Shown: in pieces, positions 7,161-11,275 of the stretch
Position numbering within the stretch: position 1 is the first letter of the stretch
How the letters are laid out: each line of letters begins with the position of its first letter
Assembly: GCA_026398545.1 (NCBI GenBank)
Contig: JAPLSR010000248.1
Span: 1-11,275, forward strand
DNA from: Candidatus Sumerlaeota bacterium
GTDB lineage: Bacteria > Sumerlaeota > Sumerlaeia > MWCT01
Direction of reading: 5' to 3'
DNA length: 11,275 bases
Program-made: the position numbers and the translations under genes
Notes under the pieces: generated by a model
The model's input: only the letters and a program-made list of their open reading frames with translations
Told to the model about the DNA's origin: nothing
The model's database searches: none

Positions 7161-7975
7161 TTCTCATAAAGGAGGCGAGTTATCTTGCGCCGTCTGTGAA
7201 GTGGTTCCGGCTGGAGGCGCCAGACATCTCTCGCAAGGCGCAACCCGGACAGTTTGTCATTGTCCGTGCTGAGGAGGTCGGGGAGCGCATCCCACTCACC
7301 ATTGCCGATTTCGATGGCTCTCGTTTTATTGAGATGGTGGTGCAGGAGGTGGGTGAGGGGACGAGGAAAATCAACTCCCTGAAAAAGGGTGATTATTTCC
7401 TCAATGTTGCTGGACCGCTGGGTCATCCTTGGGAGATTGACAATTTCGGCACTGTGGCGCTTGTTGGAGGCGGGATTGGCATCGCACCGATTTATCCCAT
7501 CGCGCGCGCAATGAAACAGGCGCAAAACAAAGTCATCGTCATCATTGGCGCGCGGACAAAAGAACTCATCTTCTGGGAAGAGAAAATTCACCCCGTCAGT
7601 GACAGGGTCATTGTGTGCACCGATGATGGCTCTTATGGGATAAAGGGCGTTGTCACCGTGCCCCTGAAGGAACTCCTTGAGAGCGGCGAGCGGATTGACC
7701 GCGTTGTGGCGATTGGTCCCGCCATCATGATGAAATTTGTCGCCGTGACGACTCAGCCCTATCATGTCAAGACCATTGTCAGCCTGAATTCCCTCATGCT
7801 GGATGGGACGGGTATGTGTGGTTGCTGTCGTGTTGAGGTGGGGGGAAAGACAAAATTTGTTTGCGTGGATGGTCCTGAATTTGACGCCCATCAGGTGGAT
7901 TTTGAACTCCTGTTTGACCGTCTGGATATATATAAAAATGAAGAGCACCTCTGCCAGCTTGCAGGAAAGGTCTGA
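7157..7975 (+). CDS. nfnA: NfnA/SudB-type FAD and [2Fe-2S] reductase subunit
   Basis: This is the small subunit of the NADH-dependent ferredoxin:NADP+ oxidoreductase / sulfide dehydrogenase family, a cytoplasmic flavoenzyme that couples NADH, NADPH and ferredoxin pools, by electron bifurcation in studied members. The 272 residues match the family. The FAD domain has PGQFVIVR (30-37) and RIPLTI (44-49). The pyridine-nucleotide domain has LVGGGIGIAPIYP (102-114). Four cysteines near the C-terminus (C221, C223, C224, C236), in MCGCCRV and FVCVDGPEFD, ligate the [2Fe-2S] cluster. The same fold occurs in PyrK, but no dihydroorotate dehydrogenase is adjacent, and the NfnB-type partner follows at once. 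The ATG at 7157 fits family N-termini. AGAGG lies 11 bases upstream, a weak, distant ribosome site. Confidence 0.9.
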   Translation: MILIKEASYLAPSVKWFRLEAPDISRKAQPGQFVIVRAEEVGERIPLTIADFDGSRFIEMVVQEVGEGTRKINSLKKGDYFLNVAGPLGHPWEIDNFGTVALVGGGIGIAPIYPIARAMKQAQNKVIVIIGARTKELIFWEEKIHPVSDRVIVCTDDGSYGIKGVVTVPLKELLESGERIDRVVAIGPAIMMKFVAVTTQPYHVKTIVSLNSLMLDGTGMCGCCRVEVGGKTKFVCVDGPEFDAHQVDFELLFDRLDIYKNEEHLCQLAGKV

Positions 7976-7978
7976 GTG

Positions 7979-9424
7979 ATGAAGAAACGTCCTCCGCGCC
8001 AGGGGATGCCCAAACAGGAGCCTTCCGTCCGCGCCAGAAATTTTAAGGAGGTGGCGCTGGGTTATACGGAGGAGATGGCTGTTGCCGAGGCGAGCCGATG
8101 TCTTCAGTGCAAAGACAAGCCGTGCATCGCTGGATGTCCCGTTGAGATTGACATCCCCGCCTTCATCAAGAAGGTCTCCGAGCGCGATTTTGAGGGAGCC
8201 GCGCTTATTCTAAAACAAAAGAATGCCCTCCCCGCCGTTTGCGGGCGCGTCTGTCCCCAGGAAGACCAGTGCGAAAAGGTCTGTGTCCTCGGCAAAAAAG
8301 GCGAACCGGTCGCAATCGGTCGTCTGGAGCGTTTTGTGGCAGACTGGGAGGCAGAGCATTTGAAAGGTGAGGGAACATCTGCAATAGAAAAAGTGCGGGA
8401 AAGACGTGAGACACCCGGCGGCGTCGCCATCGTCGGTTCAGGACCCGCAGGTCTTACTGTGGCGGGAGACCTGGCAAAACTCGGGTATCGCGTGGTTATC
8501 TTTGAAGCCTTTCACAAACCGGGCGGTGTGCTCATGTATGGCATTCCTGAATTTCGCCTTCCGAAGGCGATTGTGGAGCGGGAGATTGAGTATGTGAAAT
8601 CCCTCGGGGTGGAGATAAAGACCGATTACGTCATCGGGCGGATTCTGACCATTGACGACCTTTTCCGTGACGGATTTGACGCCGTTTATGTTGCCACCGG
8701 TGCTGGACTGCCGAAATTCATGGGCATTCCGGGCGAAAATTTAAGCGGTGTCTATTCCGCCAATGAATTTCTCACACGCTCCAACCTGATGAAGGCTTAT
8801 CGTTTCCCCGAGTATAAGACCCCGCTCAAGATTGGTAAAAAGGTGGCGGTGGTTGGGGGAGGCAACGTGGCGATGGACGCCGCACGCACTGCATTGCGCC
8901 TCGGGGCGGATGAGGTTCACCTTATATATCGCCGCTCCCACACAGAGATGCCCGCCCGCATTGAGGAGGTTGAAAATGCCGGCGAGGAGGGAATCATCTT
9001 TCACTACCTGACAAATCCCGTCCGCATCATAGGCGGGGTGAAGGAAAACGCAAGGGGACAGTGGGTCAGGGCAATTGAGTGCATCAGAATGGAGCTTGGA
9101 GAGCCGGACGAGTCCGGTCGTCGGAGTCCTATACCGATTTCGGGTTCTGAGTTTATCATGCCGATGGACATTGTGATTATGGCAATCGGCACAGGCGCCA
9201 ATCCCCTCCTTTCCTCAACCACTAAAGACTTGCCGGTCGACAGAAGGGGCTATATTGTTATTGAGCCTGAAACCGGTCGCACCAGCAAGGAGGGTGTCTG
9301 GGCTGGGGGTGATATTGTCACGGGTTCCGCCACGGTTATAGAGGCGATGGGAGCCGCTCGCCGCGCCGCACGTTCCATCCATGAATATATCTCGCAGAAG
9401 AGGGCTGTGTTGAAAAAAAGCTGA
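7979..9424 (+). CDS. nfnB: NfnB/SudA-type flavin and iron-sulfur subunit (GltD-like)
   Basis: This is the large partner of the preceding subunit, homologous to the glutamate synthase small chain. In NfnB it carries the bifurcating FAD, two [4Fe-4S] clusters and the NADPH site. The 481 residues run as follows. An N-terminal helical domain has eight cysteines, C41, C44, C49, C53 and C88, C92, C98, C102. Next come an FAD-binding VAIVGSGPAGL (149-159), PGGVLMYGIPEFRLP, a second dinucleotide motif VAVVGGGNVAMD (289-300), and a C-terminal WAGGDIVTG block. I chose the ATG at 7979, three bases after the nfnA stop, over the GTG at 7976. The AGGAAAGG before it, inside the end of nfnA, serves either. 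The tight spacing argues for one transcript and one complex. A stand-alone GltD reading is less likely without gltB. Confidence 0.92.
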   Translation: MKKRPPRQGMPKQEPSVRARNFKEVALGYTEEMAVAEASRCLQCKDKPCIAGCPVEIDIPAFIKKVSERDFEGAALILKQKNALPAVCGRVCPQEDQCEKVCVLGKKGEPVAIGRLERFVADWEAEHLKGEGTSAIEKVRERRETPGGVAIVGSGPAGLTVAGDLAKLGYRVVIFEAFHKPGGVLMYGIPEFRLPKAIVEREIEYVKSLGVEIKTDYVIGRILTIDDLFRDGFDAVYVATGAGLPKFMGIPGENLSGVYSANEFLTRSNLMKAYRFPEYKTPLKIGKKVAVVGGGNVAMDAARTALRLGADEVHLIYRRSHTEMPARIEEVENAGEEGIIFHYLTNPVRIIGGVKENARGQWVRAIECIRMELGEPDESGRRSPIPISGSEFIMPMDIVIMAIGTGANPLLSSTTKDLPVDRRGYIVIEPETGRTSKEGVWAGGDIVTGSATVIEAMGAARRAARSIHEYISQKRAVLKKS

Positions 9425-9439
9425 AAAAAATATTTGCAT

Positions 9440-9528
9440 TATTTTCCCCAGATATACATAACTTTTGATTTATATTTACTGAAAATAGGGGTGCATATCA
9501 TTTTTTCCGATGAAATTGGGGGAAAATA
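9440..9528. repeat. 10-bp perfect inverted repeat in the AT-rich gap after nfnB
   Basis: TATTTTCCCC (9440-9449) and GGGGAAAATA (9519-9528) are exact reverse complements, 69 bases apart. A second TTTTCC at 9503-9508 can pair with the same GGAAAA (9521-9526), so two foldings exclude one another. No T-run follows the right arm, so this is not an obvious terminator. Confidence 0.35.
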
Positions 9529-9556
9529 GTGAGAAATAAAATTGCAGATTTTTCTC

Positions 9557-9584
9557 TTGACTGGTTTAAAGAGAATCGGATAAA
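9557..9584 (+). promoter_or_regulatory. Sigma70-like promoter for the lipoprotein gene
   Basis: TTGACT (9557-9562) matches five of six -35 positions. GATAAA (9579-9584) matches four of six -10 positions, with a 16-base spacer. Transcription would begin near 9592, giving a leader of about 115 bases that contains a hairpin and direct repeats. Confidence 0.4.
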
Positions 9585-9603
9585 AACACCGTAAATAATA
9601 TTA

Positions 9604-9693
9604 ATGATATTCAATAAATGTTCGGGAATGGGAGCAAACGCTCCAGGAATGGGGACCTTTTCCAGTTGTGGTTTTATGTTAATGCTGATTTAA
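9604..9693 (+). CDS. Possible 29-codon leader ORF before the lipoprotein gene
   Basis: An ATG at 9604 opens a 29-residue frame (MIFNKCSGMGANAPGMG, then a hydrophobic end) and closes with TAA at 9691-9693. The stop lies two bases before the GG of the lipoprotein ribosome site. The 21-nt spaced repeat in the leader is seven codons, so both copies read GMG. There is no Shine-Dalgarno before the ATG. Chance is a serious alternative. The repeat may instead act as RNA structure. Confidence 0.2.
   Translation: MIFNKCSGMGANAPGMGTFSSCGFMLMLI
9625..9653 (+). repeat. Direct repeat flanking a hairpin in the lipoprotein leader
   Basis: GGAATGGG occurs at 9625-9632 and 9646-9653. Between and partly within the copies, GGAGC (9631-9635) and GCTCC (9640-9644) form a 5-bp stem with an AAAC loop. 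I do not recognise a known riboswitch class. It may be a protein-binding site or a leader-mRNA element. Confidence 0.35.
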
Positions 9694-9706
9694 CAGGTAA
9701 GTTGCG

Positions 9707-10549
9707 GTGAGTTCTGTGCACATACGGTTGCTTATAATCTCTATTTTAATATCCATTCTTTTTTCGGGATGTGGATATTTCACAAGAAAGCCAAAATCCC
9801 CTGACCTAATTTTCGTCATGAACCTTGATAAACCGTCCTATCTTCCAAATGAGCCTGTGATTTCCACACTCCATCTGCAGAATTTGGCGCAATCCGAATT
9901 GAAAATTTATAATTTTGATGTTCGCACGGTGAGCTTCTACCGGATGAATGAGGCAACTGGCGAGCCATTGGAGGTGATGCCCGTTTATTCTGAAAAGGAA
10001 CCCTTATTATCCGTTACCACGTTGAAGGCTAAGGAGGCAATGGAGCGCAAATTTGTTTTTACCACACTTTCCGCGGTGAGTGGTAATTATAAAATCCAGG
10101 CATTTTATCGCAGTTCTCCTGATAGGAGTGAAGAGGGGCGCTCAACGGTTATCAGCAATTCATGTGCTTTCCAGGTTTTTGGGAAGCCCCTTTATGGGAG
10201 GGATGGCAAGGGAATTTTGGAGAAAGAAGACGCCATCAGGATAGCGGAGGAGAAATGCGGGAAAACTGTCCGCGCCACCACTGCCACACTGGTCATCAAT
10301 GAGGCAGGTTTTTATGACTGGTGGGTGCTCTTAGATATTGCACAGAAGGTGGGTAATAGGGAGACAACCCTGAAGAAGGCATATCTTGTCAGTCCCTATC
10401 TCGCCGCTGTGCGTCGAGAGATAAATCCCTCAATAGTTCCACCCCGAAAGGAGGAAGAACCGCCTGTCAAATTCAGGAAAGTGGACAGGTTGAGTGAAGG
10501 AGTGTCCGCACGACCCATCGTTCCAGAAATTGGCTCGAAGAAGGATTGA
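9707..10549 (+). CDS. Putative lipoprotein with an N-terminal beta-sandwich-like region
   Basis: The protein has 280 residues from a GTG with AGG nine bases upstream. A second GTG at 9716 would also leave a working signal sequence. The N-terminus has one arginine and a hydrophobic run ending LFSGC, so lipid attachment at C22 and export to the envelope are expected. The -3 residue is F rather than the usual L, a tolerated deviation. Residues about 33-140 (DKPSYLPNEPVISTLHLQN onward) resemble an Ig-like or BsuPI-type beta-sandwich. A following segment from EKEDAIRIAEEKCG looks faintly PepSY-like, and the C-terminus is charged and low in structure. I do not recognise a specific family. It lies 41 bases before the secreted secretin-like gene and is probably in the same operon. 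Its codons are more AT-rich than that neighbour's. Confidence 0.75.
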   Translation: MSSVHIRLLIISILISILFSGCGYFTRKPKSPDLIFVMNLDKPSYLPNEPVISTLHLQNLAQSELKIYNFDVRTVSFYRMNEATGEPLEVMPVYSEKEPLLSVTTLKAKEAMERKFVFTTLSAVSGNYKIQAFYRSSPDRSEEGRSTVISNSCAFQVFGKPLYGRDGKGILEKEDAIRIAEEKCGKTVRATTATLVINEAGFYDWWVLLDIAQKVGNRETTLKKAYLVSPYLAAVRREINPSIVPPRKEEEPPVKFRKVDRLSEGVSARPIVPEIGSKKD

Positions 10550-10576
10550 ATTTTTCGTAGGTCATTTTTTTCATGG

Positions 10577-10583
10577 AAAGGAG
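10577..10583 (+). promoter_or_regulatory. Ribosome binding site of the secretin-like gene
   Basis: AAAGGAG lies 7 bases before the ATG at 10591. An in-frame ATG at 10573 precedes the site, so translation most likely begins at 10591. Confidence 0.7.
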
Positions 10584-10590
10584 AAAAAAG

Positions 10591-11275
10591 ATGGCAAAGA
10601 AAACGCATCTCAACAGGAGATGGCTGATTCCGTTCCTCCTGGTTCTGATGGCCGGATGGGTTTTTGCCCAAGAGGCGGCAAAGGCGCCCGCCCCTGCCTC
10701 CGGTCCTGACCAGGAACACGTGGTCAAGGTTCTGCGCACGACGAACAAGGCGCAGATCCTGAAGTATGTCCCGAGGGTGTATAGTTTTGCGAATGTCAAC
10801 CCTCACGAAATCGTCAACTATTTCACTTCTGCACTGGCGGCGGAGGAGGGTGGTGCTTACACCTTTGTAGCGCCTGATGGAGCCAGCGGCAAGATACTGG
10901 TCATCTGCCCAGAATTCCAGATTCCTTACTTTGACAAGATGGCAAAGGAGCTGGACCGTTCCAAGCTCACCAGCGCACCGGGCTCCAAGTATATCTATTA
11001 TCGTCTGAAACACCGCAGCGCCGGCGACCTGGATTTACTGAGAGTCCTTTACAGCTATGGCGGCGAGCTGCCAGTCACAGCGCCCGTTTCGCTGCAGGCG
11101 GATTGGGAAACCAACTCGCTTCTCCTCTATGATGCCCCCTCCGGCGCGGACAATGCGGAGAAGGTCCTGAAGGAAATGCTGGATAAGCCCACACCTCAGG
11201 TGGAATTTCAGGACAAGATTTACGAGGTGCAGGTGAATAATGACGGCACCGTCGGTTTGGATTACACCGATTGGA
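10591..11275 (+). CDS. Secreted protein resembling secretin N-domains, 3' end missing
   Basis: The frame has no stop from the ATG at 10591 to the right edge, 228 codons, so the protein is longer than seen. The first 26 residues form a classical signal peptide (KKTHLNRR, then a hydrophobic core ending WVFA before QE), followed by an Ala/Pro-rich linker to about residue 40. The mature part alternates short helices and strands: VVKVLRTTNKAQILKYVPRVY, then YTFVAPDGASGKILVICPEFQ, a YIYYRLKHR strand, and a repeat-like block ending in LLYDAPSGADNAEKVLKEML. Strands with nearby helices in this order recall the periplasmic N-domains of type II secretion secretins (GspD-like), and I recall similar proteins in uncultured phyla. 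No secretin barrel is visible because the sequence ends. Function in export or pilus assembly is inferred. Confidence 0.7.
   Translation, partial: MAKKTHLNRRWLIPFLLVLMAGWVFAQEAAKAPAPASGPDQEHVVKVLRTTNKAQILKYVPRVYSFANVNPHEIVNYFTSALAAEEGGAYTFVAPDGASGKILVICPEFQIPYFDKMAKELDRSKLTSAPGSKYIYYRLKHRSAGDLDLLRVLYSYGGELPVTAPVSLQADWETNSLLLYDAPSGADNAEKVLKEMLDKPTPQVEFQDKIYEVQVNNDGTVGLDYTDW

Noticed and set aside
7133..7948. A 271-codon minus-strand frame inside nfnA
   Set aside because: It mirrors the entire nfnA coding region. The His/Asn-rich peptide is a typical antisense shadow, and nfnA has all its cofactor motifs.
9590..9706. A known riboswitch such as a c-di-GMP, fluoride or SAM type
   Set aside because: None of the conserved cores I can recall is present. 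Only one small hairpin and a direct repeat are visible.
10396..11013. A 205-codon minus-strand frame spanning the lipoprotein end and the secretin-like start
   Set aside because: It crosses two better-supported plus-strand genes and an intergenic ribosome site, with no motif of its own.

Overview
The window looks like chromosomal DNA from an uncultured, moderately GC-rich, Gram-negative-type bacterium. The support is a lipobox lipoprotein, a signal-peptide protein that resembles the N-terminal part of outer-membrane secretins, ordinary Shine-Dalgarno sites and standard stop codons. The mix of YfhO-like and DxWFH-type polytopic proteins, a GH172 (DUF2961) enzyme, a DUF4380-like fragment and NfnAB recalls PVC-group, Sumerlaeota or Hydrogenedentota-type genomes. 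That placement is an impression from protein style, not a demonstrated assignment. I see no tRNA, rRNA, CRISPR array, phage gene or insertion sequence.

Left part (1-3830): two large polytopic membrane proteins of the GT-C-like kind converge with no base between their stop codons. The first is a YfhO-type protein cut by the left edge, on the plus strand. The second, on the minus strand, has an early D-x-W-F-H loop motif. Both are likely to act in cell-envelope or surface-glycan assembly.

Middle (3831-7059): a 282-base AT-rich divergent region carries promoter-like elements, an interrupted palindrome and a tiny ORF whose stop overlaps the next Shine-Dalgarno. It leads into a plus-strand sugar cluster: an AraB-type ribulokinase, then a 40-codon remnant that starts like a DUF4380/aldose-epimerase-like protein and breaks off, then a full-length GH172 glycoside hydrolase. 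GH172 members act on alpha-D-arabinofuranosides or fructofuranosides, and ribulokinases can phosphorylate D-ribulose. A D-pentofuranose (for example D-arabinan) salvage role is therefore an attractive but unproven reading. No isomerase, transporter or regulator is visible in the window.

Right part (7060-11275): nfnA and nfnB are adjacent. They encode the two subunits of an NfnAB/SudAB-type flavin and iron-sulfur enzyme that exchanges electrons between NADH, NADPH and ferredoxin. A second 282-base AT-rich gap follows, with a 10-bp inverted repeat, a sigma70-like promoter, a small hairpin with a 21-nt direct repeat, and an in-phase 29-codon ORF. It precedes a lipoprotein gene. The lipoprotein gene is probably co-transcribed with a secreted, secretin-like protein that runs off the right edge.

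The window is mostly recognisable genes. The least ordinary items are the decayed gene inside the sugar operon, the ribulokinase/GH172 pairing, and the structured leaders ahead of araB and the lipoprotein gene. I did not find a clearly new system.
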